From an uncultured Acetatifactor sp. (lineage in GTDB: Bacteria > Bacillota > Clostridia > Lachnospirales > Lachnospiraceae), in NCBI RefSeq assembly GCF_910585425.1, contig NZ_CAJUCP010000002.1, forward strand, positions 1 to 64,000: a stretch of 64,000 nt of DNA, given 5' to 3'. Positions 1 to 8,831 of this stretch are shown here, piece by piece. The notes below the pieces were generated by a model. That model was not told the DNA's origin and searched no databases. It worked only from the letters and a program-made list of their open reading frames with translations. Position numbers and translations under genes: made by a program. Every line of letters starts with the position of its first letter. The first letter of the stretch is position 1.

Positions 1-20
1 CTTTTTCCAGAAAATCTTTT

Positions 21-1166
21 TTATTTTCCTCTTGACATTTCACCAAATTGCTTTTCAATCAGGAAATCCACCTCGGCCGTGCCGCCGGAAGTCCAGTAGT
101 ACAGCCTGTACCCGTTCTTCTCCAGCGTATTGGCCACGAAATTCTCCGTCAGCGCGCCGATGAAGATGTGGTCATAGCCACCGATGATCTCATGGGGGAC
201 AATGCCCGCCTTGGCAGTCAAAAGTCCCGGATCGCACAGATAGAGCTTAAAAGAGGATAAATCCCTGTGTATCTCCAGCGGATGGATTCCATGTTCTGCG
301 CGCTCACAGCGTGTGATGATGCCGGATGCCATAAGCCAGTCGATGGAGGCGCCGAACAGGGATGCCTTCCCGCCCTTTGCCACCACCTTATATTGGAACT
401 TGCGGTTGTCCTTGGCCAACTGAGCCGGAATGCTGTCGAAGCAGGCCATGATTTTGGCCGTATCGCCTGGCTGGGCATACTTGGCCATGTCCGCCACGTA
501 GGTATCCAAAATGGCGCTCTGGCTCTGGATGGCGTCAAAAAGGCTGCGCTCCCCTGCGTAGATGGAGACGGCCTCGGGCATTCCGCCGATTACGAGGTAC
601 TCCCGGTATAGCTGCAGCGCCTGCTGGTGGAGAAGCGGGGAGAGCTTTCTCTTTTCCAGGAAGCAGTTCCTTATCTCTTCCGCCAGCATGTCCTGGGACA
701 GGGCAGACAGGAACTCATCGAACTGCATGGGATACATGTACAGCGGCTCCACCTTGCCCACCGGAAAGCTGTACCGCTCCCGGTTCACGGCCACCCCCAG
801 CAGGCTCCCGGCAGCAATGACGTGATACTGGGGCGCCTCCTCACAGAAATACTTCAGGGATGTAAGGGCCCTCTCGCAGACTTGAATCTCGTCAAAAAAG
901 ATCAGGGTATCCTCCGGGTGGATTTTCTGGTTCAAAAAGATTTCCAGCCGGGGAATCAAAAACGCCGGAGAGATATCCTCCTCAAAATCCCGGGCAATTC
1001 TGGGACTGGTCTCAAAATTGATGTAGACCGTCTTTGCATAATGCTTTTTTCCAAATTCCCGTATGCTGTATGTCTTTCCAATCTGACGCGCGCCATAGAC
1101 CACCAGGGGCTTGCGGCGCTTTTTCGATTTCCAGGCAGCAAACTTCTCCTCGATATTTCGTCTCAT
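21..1166 (-). CDS. AAA ATPase with DUF4143, broken C-terminus
   Basis: Predicted cytosolic P-loop ATPase of the AAA_14/DUF4143 family, whose cellular role is not established. Walker A (GARQIGKT) is at residues 25-32, Walker B (LIFFDEIQ) at 88-95 and the sensor-like IAAGSLLG at 117-124. The C-terminal half holds the DUF4143 nuclease-like fold and reaches AEVDFLIE near residue 365. The family normally continues with a strand ending in an IEVK-like motif. Here translation stops a few residues later with MSRGK. The neighbouring reading frame at 1-40 reads VKCQEENKKDFLEK, so a small deletion or frameshift seems to have removed the end of the nuclease domain. The gene has its own promoter and diverges from the kinase-like gene. 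Family call is firm; loss of function is inferred. Confidence 0.85.
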   Translation of the reverse strand: MRRNIEEKFAAWKSKKRRKPLVVYGARQIGKTYSIREFGKKHYAKTVYINFETSPRIARDFEEDISPAFLIPRLEIFLNQKIHPEDTLIFFDEIQVCERALTSLKYFCEEAPQYHVIAAGSLLGVAVNRERYSFPVGKVEPLYMYPMQFDEFLSALSQDMLAEEIRNCFLEKRKLSPLLHQQALQLYREYLVIGGMPEAVSIYAGERSLFDAIQSQSAILDTYVADMAKYAQPGDTAKIMACFDSIPAQLAKDNRKFQYKVVAKGGKASLFGASIDWLMASGIITRCERAEHGIHPLEIHRDLSSFKLYLCDPGLLTAKAGIVPHEIIGGYDHIFIGALTENFVANTLEKNGYRLYYWTSGGTAEVDFLIEKQFGEMSRGK

Positions 1167-1206
1167 GCCGACCTCCTTTGGTTTTTCGCCAAGCAGTATT
1201 GATTCT

Positions 1207-1236
1207 ATTTTATGCCAAAATCCACAGATAAGTCAA
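1207..1236 (-). promoter_or_regulatory. Promoter of the DUF4143 ATPase gene
   Basis: On the minus strand TTGACT (1231-1236) and TAAAAT (1207-1212) are 18 bp apart, about 40 bp upstream of the ATG at 1166. The -35 lies inside the left arm of an inverted repeat (1226-1242 with 1257-1273), which could be an operator. Confidence 0.55.
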
Positions 1237-1273
1237 GAAAAATGGATGTAAAAACTTTTTTCCTGACTTATCT
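1226..1273. repeat. Inverted repeat between divergent promoters
   Basis: AGATAAGTCA (1226-1235) is repeated in inverted orientation as TGACTTATCT (1264-1273). Allowing one mismatch the arms extend to 17 bp through flanking A and T runs, around a loop of about 14 nt. It sits between two divergent promoters and overlaps the -35 of the leftward one. It could be a regulator binding site or an RNA hairpin. Confidence 0.5.
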
Positions 1274-1291
1274 ATATTTTTTTACACGAAA

Positions 1292-1321
1292 TTGACATCT
1301 CCCGGCCATTCATGATAAAAT
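1292..1321 (+). promoter_or_regulatory. Promoter of the P-loop kinase-like gene
   Basis: TTGACA (1292-1297) and TAAAAT (1316-1321) are separated by 18 bp, about 35 bp before the ATG at 1357. The GAGGAGGAGG ribosome site is at 1341-1350. Confidence 0.6.
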
Positions 1322-1356
1322 GCCCCCATCTTAAGGCAGAGAGGAGGAGGCAACTC

Positions 1357-2154
1357 ATGAAAAATATTTTTATAGAAGGGATACAGGGCATGGGCAAGTC
1401 CACCCTGCTGCAGGCCCTCGCGGAGAGGCTCCCCGAGCTCCATGTGTGCCGGGAGGGGGACTATTCGCCTGTGGAGCTGTCCTGGTGCACCTGGATGACA
1501 GAGGAGGCCTATCTGGCGGCGCTGGAGCGCTACGGGAGCCTGCGCGGGGAGATCGAGGCCCATACCTTCCGGGAGGGCGGCCACTACATCGTCACCTATA
1601 CCACGATTCTCACGGACATCCCCGGCTTCCATAAGGACATGGAGCAGTATGAAATCTACAATAACAGAAAATCCCTGGGGGAGCTGGAACAGATAATCCG
1701 GGACAGATACCGGAGGTTTTCCGGAAACGGCTATCTGTTCGAGTGCGCTTTTCTGCAGAATATCGTGGAAGAGCTGATTCTGTACCAGCAGCTTGGGGAT
1801 GACGAAATCATATCTTTTTATCATCGGTTGTTCGGTGATGTGCATCAGGAGGACTTCCTGCTGCTGTATCTCTACGATGACGATCTGGAGGAGAGCACGC
1901 GGATCATCTGCCGGGAACGCTCGGACGAACAGGGGAATCCCTGGTGGTATCCCCTGATGCTGGATTACCTGAGCGCCTCCCCCCGCGGAAAGGCAGAGGG
2001 CTATCAGGGATTCGACGGCCTCGTCCGGCATCTGCGCCACAGGCAGCAGTTGGAGCTGCGCATCCTGCGGGAGGTGGTGGGGCAGCGGGCCGTCATCCTC
2101 CCGGCGAAGCGGTGGGACATGGAACAGGTGCTGGATATCATCGCAGGGCATTGA
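1357..2154 (+). CDS. P-loop nucleoside/nucleotide kinase-like protein
   Basis: A 265-residue cytosolic protein. The N-terminus MKNIFIEG is followed by a P-loop, GIQGMGKST, at residues 8-16, the layout of deoxynucleoside and thymidylate kinases and related small-molecule kinases. No family-specific substrate motif could be named, so the substrate is unknown. The start at 1357 is preferred over an upstream ATG at 1312 because GAGGAGGAGG lies 6 bp before it and the 15 extra residues look non-coding. It is transcribed alone from its own promoter and converges on the ABC-F gene. An 8-bp hairpin (GACAGGCC at 2153-2160 with GGCCTGTC at 2180-2187) follows the stop. Confidence 0.7.
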   Translation: MKNIFIEGIQGMGKSTLLQALAERLPELHVCREGDYSPVELSWCTWMTEEAYLAALERYGSLRGEIEAHTFREGGHYIVTYTTILTDIPGFHKDMEQYEIYNNRKSLGELEQIIRDRYRRFSGNGYLFECAFLQNIVEELILYQQLGDDEIISFYHRLFGDVHQEDFLLLYLYDDDLEESTRIICRERSDEQGNPWWYPLMLDYLSASPRGKAEGYQGFDGLVRHLRHRQQLELRILREVVGQRAVILPAKRWDMEQVLDIIAGH

Positions 2155-2236
2155 CAGGCCAGTCCTGTCTATCCCCGCCGGCCTGTCCCGCAGGAGGGCC
2201 ATTCTCCGGGCAGAGGCAAGATGCGCGCCTCCCGCT

Positions 2237-2352
2237 TCCAGGGCGTTCTGCGCCGCGCTTTCCCCTCTGCCTTTCTGTCGGCAAACCGCTCCTCCCTCCT
2301 CCAGGGCGTCTGCGCCGCGCTTTCCCCTCTGCCTTTCTGCCGGCAAATCGCT
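2237..2352. repeat. Two-copy GC-rich tandem repeat
   Basis: A unit of about 54 bp at 2237-2290 recurs at 2301-2352 with only a few substitutions and a one-base indel. Shared stretches include TGCGCCGCGCTTTCCCCTCT. The second copy runs up to the stop codon of the leftward ABC-F gene at 2351. No protein is likely here. Confidence 0.8.
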
Positions 2353-4369
2353 ACTCCAGCTCCTCCAGGGCGGTCTCCGTCTCCAGCAGCCGCTCCAGCA
2401 GGGATTCCTGGTTCTGTTCCTGGGCGTCCAGCTCCGTCTGAAGCTCCATCAGCTTCTCATAGTCCGAGGCCAGGGCCGGATCCATCATCCGGAGCTTCAG
2501 CTCTGCCGCCCGCTGCTCGCTTTCCGCAATCTGCGCCTCGTATTTCTCCCGCTGCCTGGTGAGCCGGGATTTTATCTTGCCGGGGCTGTAGTAGGTCTTC
2601 TTGTCGAAGACATCCGCGATGGTCGGGGCGCTCTGCAAAATGCGGCCTTTCCCATTGGCGGCACCGGCGCTGTCTGCCCCGCTTCCTGTCCCGCCCCGCT
2701 GCCCGGCTTTCCCGCTTCCCCCCGGACCTTCCGCACCCCGCAGCAAGGCCTGCCGCTTCTCCTTCTCATGGAGATACTCCTGGTAGGGATACGGATACTG
2801 CACCACCTCGCCGCCTCCGAATTCCAGAATCCCCGTGGCAATCTGCCGGATGAAATATCTGTCGTGGGACACGAAGAGGACAGTGCCCGAGAAGGCCCCC
2901 AGCATCTGCTCCAAGGCCTCCTTGCCCACGATGTCCATGTGGTTGGTGGGCTCGTCCAGAATCAGCAGATTGGGCCTGGTCTGGAACATCTTGCACAGGG
3001 CCAGCCGCACCCGCTCGCCGCCGGAGAGCTGCCCCATCTTCTTCTCCACGTCCTCCCCGGAGAACAGGAAGCTCCCCAGGGCCCCCCGGACCTGCTCCCG
3101 CTGGAGCTTCGGGTATTCCTCCCAGAAATTGTCCAAAACTGTCTGTTCCGAATCTGCATGGTCCGCCACCGCCGCCTGCTGGTCGAAATACCCCCACTCC
3201 ACGTTGGGGCCGAAGGAGAATGTGCCGCCCATGGACGCCACGGCGCCTGTCAGGGTCTTCAACAGCGTGGACTTCCCGATGCCGTTCTCCCCGATGATGG
3301 CCAGCCTGTCGCCTTTGCGCAGGGTGAAGCTGACCTTTGACAGCTCTGTGTCATAGCCGATGCTCAAGTTCTTCGCGGCCACCACCTCCGTATAGCTCTC
3401 GATCCTGGGCTGGAACAGGGCGTGGAAGGCCCTGGTGTCGAAGCGCCTGGGCTTCTCTATCTTCACCATGTGCTCGATGGCCATGCGCTTGGACCTGGTG
3501 GCGGCTACCTTGGTGGGGGTGTTCTTCCACTTCTCGATCCATTCCGTGAGCCTCTGGATCTCCTTCTGCTGGGCCTCGTAATCCTTCTCCTGCTTGGCCA
3601 GAGCGGCCTTCTTCTGCTCCATGAAGGCGGAATAATTGCCCGGGTAGCGCCGGATGCGGTGGTATTCGACCTCATAGGTCACATCGATGATCCGGTCCAG
3701 GAACATCCGGTCGTGGGACACGATTACTACAGACCTGTCGTATTCTCTCAGATATCCCTCCAGCCACTCGATGGTGGGGAGGTCAAGGTGGTTGGTGGGC
3801 TCGTCCAGCAGCATGATGTCCGGCCTGCTCAGGAGCAGCTTGATGAAAGCCACCTTGGTCTGCTGGCCCCCCGAGAAGCTCCCGATGGGGCGCTCCAAGT
3901 CCTTCAGGGCGAACCCGAACCGCTGGAACATGATTTCCATGTCCTGCCGCCAGGTGTAGCCCCGCAGGGCCTCCATCTGCTTCTGGAGGTCATCGTACTC
4001 GTGGAGCAGGGCCCTGTCCTGGCCGGAGGCCAGCTCCCCCTCAATCTCCTTCATCCTGGCCTCGCAGGCGAAGATAGGCGCGAAGGTCTTGCATATCTCC
4101 TCCTCCACGGATGTGTCCCCGTCGGGGAAGCTGATCTGGTGCAGGAAGCCGATCCGCTGCTTCCCGGCCATGGTGATGCCGCATTCCTCGTCGCTGTCCA
4201 GGTTGCTCATGTGGATGTCCCCGTTGATCAGCTTTAACAATGTGGTCTTGCCGCAGCCATTGCGGCCTACCACGGCGATCTTCTCGCTGTCCCGGATTTC
4301 AAAATTCACGTCCTCCAATATGGTATCCGCGCCGTACTGCACCAGCGCGTGTCTGATCTGGTATCTCAT
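2351..4369 (-). CDS. ABC-F family ATPase
   Basis: A 672-residue soluble tandem ATPase of the ABC-F type, whose members act on the ribosome (translation factors or antibiotic protection) and not in transport. Domain 1 has Walker A GRNGCGKT (35-42), signature FSGGQQ (165-170) and DEPTNHLD (189-196). Domain 2 has GENGIGKST (360-368), LSGGE (448-452) and DEPTNHMD (472-479). The charged inter-domain linker lies around 245-310. No membrane segments are seen. A Gly/Ser/Ala-rich low-complexity stretch near 545-577 precedes a C-terminal coiled coil (about 600-672) like that of Uup and related factors. Subfamily cannot be fixed by eye, so a specific role in antibiotic resistance is not claimed. Confidence 0.93.
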   Translation of the reverse strand: MRYQIRHALVQYGADTILEDVNFEIRDSEKIAVVGRNGCGKTTLLKLINGDIHMSNLDSDEECGITMAGKQRIGFLHQISFPDGDTSVEEEICKTFAPIFACEARMKEIEGELASGQDRALLHEYDDLQKQMEALRGYTWRQDMEIMFQRFGFALKDLERPIGSFSGGQQTKVAFIKLLLSRPDIMLLDEPTNHLDLPTIEWLEGYLREYDRSVVIVSHDRMFLDRIIDVTYEVEYHRIRRYPGNYSAFMEQKKAALAKQEKDYEAQQKEIQRLTEWIEKWKNTPTKVAATRSKRMAIEHMVKIEKPRRFDTRAFHALFQPRIESYTEVVAAKNLSIGYDTELSKVSFTLRKGDRLAIIGENGIGKSTLLKTLTGAVASMGGTFSFGPNVEWGYFDQQAAVADHADSEQTVLDNFWEEYPKLQREQVRGALGSFLFSGEDVEKKMGQLSGGERVRLALCKMFQTRPNLLILDEPTNHMDIVGKEALEQMLGAFSGTVLFVSHDRYFIRQIATGILEFGGGEVVQYPYPYQEYLHEKEKRQALLRGAEGPGGSGKAGQRGGTGSGADSAGAANGKGRILQSAPTIADVFDKKTYYSPGKIKSRLTRQREKYEAQIAESEQRAAELKLRMMDPALASDYEKLMELQTELDAQEQNQESLLERLLETETALEELE

Positions 4370-4433
4370 CGACTGTCATCCTCCCTTTGTCCTGCCATTC
4401 CCCTTCTGTCCGATCTCCCGTCAGTTCCTATTG

Positions 4434-4442
4434 AGTATAACA
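4434..4442 (-). promoter_or_regulatory. Extended -10 upstream of the ABC-F gene
   Basis: The minus strand carries TGTTATACT (complement of 4434-4442), an extended -10, about 65 bp upstream of the start at 4369. No clear -35 is visible. Confidence 0.4.
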
Positions 4443-4512
4443 TACAAATGGGAACGTAACCACCATTTCTTAACAAGTATCCCGCATTTTCCCACTCTCC
4501 TCGGTTTATCCC

Positions 4513-4541
4513 TTGACGCAGACTCCCGGATTGTATATAAT
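4513..4541 (+). promoter_or_regulatory. Promoter of ispE
   Basis: TTGACG (4513-4518) and TATAAT (4536-4541) are spaced by exactly 17 bp, about 75 bp upstream of ispE. This is probably the start of the rightward ispE-to-DUF1934 transcription unit. Confidence 0.75.
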
Positions 4542-4616
4542 TTAGTACAATCAGTATTAATAAGTATTAGTATAAGAAAAAACCGTTCCGGAATATTCTT
4601 GCGCGGAGGGACTTAA

Positions 4617-5477
4617 ATGGACGGATATCAGATAAAGGCATATGCCAAAATCAACCTGGGGCTGGACGTGGTGCGGCGGCTCCCAAACGGCTACCATGAG
4701 GTGAAGATGGTCATGCAGAGCGTAGGGCTCTGGGACGAGCTGACGCTGGAGCGGGCGGAGGGCGGGATTACCATCACTACCGATGCGGACGGCCTCTCCA
4801 CCGGGGAGGACAACCTCATCTACAGAGCGGCCAGGCTCATGCTGGACAAGTACGGCTGCCCCGGCCTGCGCGTGCATCTGCAAAAGAACATCCCCATCGC
4901 CGCCGGCATGGCGGGGGGCAGCACCGATGCCGCCGCCGTCATGAAGGGAATCAACCATTTATACCGTCTGGGCCTTTCCCCCGCGCAGCTCATGGAGGAC
5001 GGCGTGGCCATCGGCGCGGACGTGCCCTACTGCATCCTGGGCGGCACGGCGCTGGCAGAGGGCATCGGGGAAAAGCTGACCCCTCTCCCGCCTCTCCCCC
5101 CCTGCCATATCCTCATCGCAAAGCCCGATATCAGCGTATCCACGAAATATGTCTACGAGCACCTGGACGCAAATGGCCTTGAAGCCCACCCTGACATCGA
5201 CGGGATGGTACAGGCCATCCGGGACGGAAGCTTGCGCGGCGTGCTGGAGCGCATGGCCAATGTCCTGGAGACGGTCACCGTCCCGGCCCATCCCGTCATC
5301 GCGGACATCAAGGCCAGGATGCGGGAACTGGGCGCGGCGGACAGCCTCATGAGCGGCAGCGGCCCCACCGTGTTCGGCATTTTCCGGCAGGAAGACCGTA
5401 AGCTGGCAGAGGCGGCGCTGGAGCAGTTTGGACAGGAAGATCTGGCCGGACAGGCGTTTTTGACTACACCAGTGTAG
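4617..5477 (+). CDS. ispE: 4-diphosphocytidyl-2-C-methyl-D-erythritol kinase
   Basis: Phosphorylates the 2-hydroxyl of CDP-methylerythritol with ATP in the MEP pathway to isoprenoid precursors; cytosolic. The 286-residue length is normal for IspE. It shows the N-terminal AYAKINLGL, the GHMP-kinase glycine loop PIAAGMAGGSTDAAA at 93-107, GADVPYC near 137-143 with the catalytic Asp, and the C-terminal MSGSGPTVFG. The start follows GCGGAGGGA with a proper gap. It heads a co-directional group with the GntR regulator, a small exported protein, murI and a DUF1934 gene. Confidence 0.96.
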   Translation: MDGYQIKAYAKINLGLDVVRRLPNGYHEVKMVMQSVGLWDELTLERAEGGITITTDADGLSTGEDNLIYRAARLMLDKYGCPGLRVHLQKNIPIAAGMAGGSTDAAAVMKGINHLYRLGLSPAQLMEDGVAIGADVPYCILGGTALAEGIGEKLTPLPPLPPCHILIAKPDISVSTKYVYEHLDANGLEAHPDIDGMVQAIRDGSLRGVLERMANVLETVTVPAHPVIADIKARMRELGAADSLMSGSGPTVFGIFRQEDRKLAEAALEQFGQEDLAGQAFLTTPV

Positions 5478-5617
5478 CGTATCCGTCTGGCCAAACACTA
5501 TGGCCTGGCGGCAATATGGCATATCAGCGATACAGTATCAATTTCCCGTCTACAGGGGAGGTCACAGTTCCGCTTACAGGCAGGATGTTCAACAAAAGGT
5601 GAGAATGGAGGATTCGT

Positions 5618-6298
5618 ATGCAGATTGATTTTCAGGCAGATTTACCGCTTCGGGACGTGGTATTCAATACATTGCGGCAGGCCATCCTCACCGGCGAGCT
5701 GAAGCCCGGCGAGCGCCTGATGGAACTCCATCTGGCGGACAGGCTGGGGGTCAGCCGCACGCCTGTCCGGGAAGCCATCCGCAGGCTGGAACTGGAAGGG
5801 CTGGTCACCATGATTCCCAGACGGGGCGCGGAGGTGGCACGTATCACGGAGAAAAGCATGAGCGACGTGCTGGAAGTCCGTCGGACACTGGACGCGCTCT
5901 GCGCGGAACTTGCCTGCGACCGCATCACCGAGGAAGACCTGATCCGGCTGCGGAAGGCCTGCGACCATTTCGAGCAGTGCGTGGGCACCAAGGATTCCAG
6001 GAAGATCGCCCAGGCCGACGTGGCCCTCCACGACATCATCGTAGAGGCCACCGGTAACCGGCGGCTGGTCCAGATGGTGCACAATCTCTCCGAGCAGATG
6101 TACCGCTACCGCTTCGAATATATCAAGGACAGCAGCCAGCATGAAACGCTGGTGAAGGAACATAGAATTATCTATGAGAGCATCGTGAACAAGGACAAGG
6201 ATACGGCGGCCGCCGCCGCGAAGCTCCACATCGACAACCAGAAGAAGGCCATCATCCGGCAGATCCGCCTGGAGAACGGCAGGGACGCCCGCGACTGA
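5618..6298 (+). CDS. GntR family regulator, FadR/FCD subfamily
   Basis: A 226-residue DNA-binding regulator. Residues 10-72 form the GntR winged helix-turn-helix, including RLGVSRTPVREAIRRLELEG. Residues about 78-215 match the all-helical FCD ligand domain (VRRTLDALCAELAC; the HDIIVEATGNRRL and EHRIIYESI helices). FCD domains bind small carboxylates, often with a metal, but the ligand cannot be named. GGAGG lies before the ATG. It sits 140 bp downstream of ispE and just upstream of the small exported protein, so it may be co-transcribed. Its target genes are not evident. Confidence 0.93.
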   Translation: MQIDFQADLPLRDVVFNTLRQAILTGELKPGERLMELHLADRLGVSRTPVREAIRRLELEGLVTMIPRRGAEVARITEKSMSDVLEVRRTLDALCAELACDRITEEDLIRLRKACDHFEQCVGTKDSRKIAQADVALHDIIVEATGNRRLVQMVHNLSEQMYRYRFEYIKDSSQHETLVKEHRIIYESIVNKDKDTAAAAAKLHIDNQKKAIIRQIRLENGRDARD

Positions 6299-6383
6299 AA
6301 GACCGCAGACAAAAAGAAGCCCCCCATGTATAGCCGCCTCTGTCGAGGGCAATACTCCTCAAAAAGCGAAAAGAGGAAAACCC

Positions 6384-6659
6384 ATGAGAAAGAAGTGGCT
6401 CGGAATCCGTGTGGCGGCGGGATTATGCGCCGCCCTTGGCTGGTGGGGGCTGTTGTATCCGGAGCTTGCCCTGACTCCCGACACTGTGAAGGTCAGCGTG
6501 GAGGACGAAGAGGGCGCCCTCACCGAACTGCCCCGGGAATGGAGCTTCGACAGCGCCCTGTATCTGGATCTGCTGGAGGCGGACCAGGGCAGCATCACCC
6601 TCCGCAGCAGACTGCTTGCGGAACTGAAGGAATTGTTCAAAAGCTTTAATAATTCCTAG
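6384..6659 (+). CDS. Small exported or membrane-anchored protein
   Basis: A 91-residue protein not recognised as a named family. Residues 1-30 have a Lys/Arg start followed by a hydrophobic run (LGIRVAAGLCAALGWWGLLY), an uncleaved anchor or signal peptide. The remainder is acidic and probably outside the membrane. AAGAGGAAAA precedes the ATG. The stop lies 13 bp before murI, so the two are almost certainly co-transcribed. No function is assigned. Confidence 0.7.
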   Translation: MRKKWLGIRVAAGLCAALGWWGLLYPELALTPDTVKVSVEDEEGALTELPREWSFDSALYLDLLEADQGSITLRSRLLAELKELFKSFNNS

Positions 6660-6672
6660 TTGGAGGCTTTTC

Positions 6673-7521
6673 ATGACAGAAACGGAACTGAAGCAAAACA
6701 GCGCCCTCAGGGACGCCCCCATCGGCGTGTTCGACTCCGGTGTGGGCGGCCTTACTGTGGTGCGGGAGATCATCCGGCAGATCCCCAACGAGAAGATCGT
6801 CTACTTCGGGGATACGGCCCGGGTTCCCTACGGCAATAAATCCCGGGAGACCGTCACGCGGTTTTCCGAACAGATTGTGCGTTTTTTACGTACATTCCAG
6901 GTAAAGACCATCGTGGTGGCCTGCAATACCGCCAGCGCCTATGCCATGGAGGCCCTGGAGCGGGACTGCGACATCCCTGTCATCGGCGTGGTGAAGCCGG
7001 GGGCCAGAGCCGCCGTCTCCGCCACCAAGAACGGCCGGATCGGCGTCATCGCCACCGAGGCCACCATCGGCAGCCAGATCTATACCCGGTACATACAGGA
7101 ACTGAAGCACGCGGTATCCATCTACGGCAAGGCCTGTCCCCTCTTCGTGCCTCTGGTGGAGGAAGGGCTTCTGGAGGATCCCGTCACGGACGAGATTGCG
7201 CGCAGGTATCTGACGGAGCTGATAGATATAGACATCGACACCCTGATCCTGGGCTGCACCCATTATCCCCTGATCCGTTCCACCCTGGGCAGGATCATGG
7301 GGGATCGGGTGGCCCTGGTGAATCCGGCCTACGAGACCGCCATGGAGCTGCGCAGGCTCCTGGCCTCCCATGACCTGCTCTGCCAGACCCCTCCGGCCCT
7401 GGGCAGCAACCGCTACCAGTTCTACGTCAGCGATAAGGCGGATAAATTCATACGGTTCGCCAACTCCATCATCAAATACGGCATATTGTCGGCCAAGACG
7501 GTGAACATCGAAGCATATTAG
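6673..7521 (+). CDS. murI: Glutamate racemase
   Basis: Converts L-glutamate to D-glutamate for peptidoglycan, without a cofactor; cytosolic. The 282-residue protein has GVFDSGVGGLTV (Asp21, Ser22), the first catalytic cysteine in ACNTASAYA (Cys84) and the second in LGCTHYPL (Cys195, His197), plus DTARVPYGNKS. GGAGG lies 8 bp upstream of the ATG. It is followed after 10 bp by the DUF1934 gene. Confidence 0.97.
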   Translation: MTETELKQNSALRDAPIGVFDSGVGGLTVVREIIRQIPNEKIVYFGDTARVPYGNKSRETVTRFSEQIVRFLRTFQVKTIVVACNTASAYAMEALERDCDIPVIGVVKPGARAAVSATKNGRIGVIATEATIGSQIYTRYIQELKHAVSIYGKACPLFVPLVEEGLLEDPVTDEIARRYLTELIDIDIDTLILGCTHYPLIRSTLGRIMGDRVALVNPAYETAMELRRLLASHDLLCQTPPALGSNRYQFYVSDKADKFIRFANSIIKYGILSAKTVNIEAY

Positions 7522-7531
7522 GAGGACAGCC

Positions 7532-7954
7532 ATGGCACGGAAAGCAGAGCTGTCGCTGACCGGACGGCAGCGCGACCAGGACGGGGAAGAATCCGTCACG
7601 GAGAGCCGCATGACGGCGGATTACTATGAAAAGGACGGCAGTTCCTACATCCTTTATGAAGAGACACAGGAGGATTCCGGAGACATCGTCAGGAGCATCA
7701 TAAAATACAATGGCAGCACGCTGGAGATGACCAGGCGGGGCGCGGTCCGCTCCCGGATGATCTTCCAGGCGGGACAGGCCCACAGGACAGACTACGTCAC
7801 CCCCTATGGCACCCTGCCCCTGGAAGTCGCCACCCGGGAGGCTTCGTTCTCCCGGGAAGAAGACAGAACAGTAATCCGGCTGGAGTACACGCTCTCCTCC
7901 GGCGGACAGTTCCTCTCCCACTGCACCATGGACATCGTCCTGCGCTTCCTGTGA
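7532..7954 (+). CDS. DUF1934 family protein (YwiB-like)
   Basis: A 140-residue soluble protein with the DUF1934 pattern: an opening strand with SLTGRQRDQDGEES, then alternating strands including ILYEETQEDSG, MTRRGAVRSRMIFQAG, TPYGTLPLEVATRE and the final IRLEYTLSSGGQF. The family adopts a calycin-like beta barrel with unknown ligand. AGGAGG precedes the start. It is the last gene of the ispE-murI run. Family call is good; biochemical role unknown. Confidence 0.85.
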   Translation: MARKAELSLTGRQRDQDGEESVTESRMTADYYEKDGSSYILYEETQEDSGDIVRSIIKYNGSTLEMTRRGAVRSRMIFQAGQAHRTDYVTPYGTLPLEVATREASFSREEDRTVIRLEYTLSSGGQFLSHCTMDIVLRFL

Positions 7955-8091
7955 GCCTCCCCGGTAAAATTGCGATCAAATATCTCCGCCAGCACCTAAA
8001 CATTTCCAATCCATATGCCGAAATAATGGATAGAGCACCTATCAACCAGCGTCATGGATGATGCGGGACATTTCGTCAGAAGGAGGATACT

Positions 8092-8745
8092 ATGAGTGTA
8101 AATGGAGTTACATCAAGTCAGGCTGCGGCTGCCTACAGCTATTCTGCTACAGAGAGTGTAAAAGCCGACACAAAGGCAGCGGAAACTGCCGCGTCAAAGG
8201 AAACATCCAAATCGGAAGAGACCTCTGCCGATAAGGGCGTCGTATATGAGCAGTCAGGCGCAAAGGACAATGTAGGGAAGACCACCTATAAGCCCGACAC
8301 CAACCTGATCAACAAGATGAAGGCTGATGCCGATGCGCGCACCGCCCAGCTGCGCAGCCTGGTAGAGAAGATGATGACCGGACAGGCCACTGCCTACGGC
8401 AAGGCCAACGATATCTGGTCCTTCCTGCGCAGCGGCAACTATACCGTGGATCCCGCCACGAAGGCACAGGCCCAGGCTGACATCGCCGAGGACGGCTACT
8501 GGGGCGTGAACCAGACCTCCGACAGGATCATCGACTTCGCGAAGGCACTGACCGGCGGAGACCCTGACAAGATCGAGGACATGCGCGCCGCTTTCGAGAA
8601 GGGCTTCAAGAAGGCCGGCAAGACCTGGGGCGGCGACCTTCCCGACATCTCCCAGCGCACCTACGATGCCGTCATGGAGAAATTCGACCAGATGGCTGAG
8701 GAAGCGAAGAAGACCAGCTCCACGCCGGTGGACACCGAGGGCTGA
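8092..8745 (+). CDS. Hypothetical protein with Ala/Ser/Thr-rich N-terminus
   Basis: A 217-residue protein not assigned to a named family. Residues 1-60 are low-complexity and rich in Ala, Ser, Thr, Lys and Glu. The C-terminal 150 residues are predicted helical and include AFEKGFKKAGKTWGGDLPDISQ followed by a YDAVMEKFDQM helix. There is no signal peptide or membrane segment. AGGAGG lies directly before the ATG, and a hairpin terminator follows at 8771-8799, so it looks monocistronic. The N-terminus resembles flagellar rod/hook-associated openings, but no flagellar genes are nearby and I do not assign that role. Confidence 0.75.
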   Translation: MSVNGVTSSQAAAAYSYSATESVKADTKAAETAASKETSKSEETSADKGVVYEQSGAKDNVGKTTYKPDTNLINKMKADADARTAQLRSLVEKMMTGQATAYGKANDIWSFLRSGNYTVDPATKAQAQADIAEDGYWGVNQTSDRIIDFAKALTGGDPDKIEDMRAAFEKGFKKAGKTWGGDLPDISQRTYDAVMEKFDQMAEEAKKTSSTPVDTEG

Positions 8746-8770
8746 ACGGGGCGATCATAGCAGAACAGGA

Positions 8771-8800
8771 AAAGGGCCGTCCGCCATGGACTGCCCTTTC
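8771..8800. terminator. Hairpin terminator between convergent units
   Basis: AAAGGGC (8771-8777) pairs with GCCCTTT (8793-8799), and GTCC (8779-8782) with GGAC (8788-8791). T-rich sequence follows. It lies between the rightward hypothetical gene and the end of the leftward pilus operon and could serve both. Confidence 0.7.
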
Positions 8801-8831
8801 TTTCTGTCTCCACATTATCTACATACTGCCT

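Noticed and set aside
1282..2346. 354-codon leftward frame over the kinase-like gene
   Set aside because: It is antisense to a gene with a P-loop, ribosome site and promoter, and its own product shows no domain.
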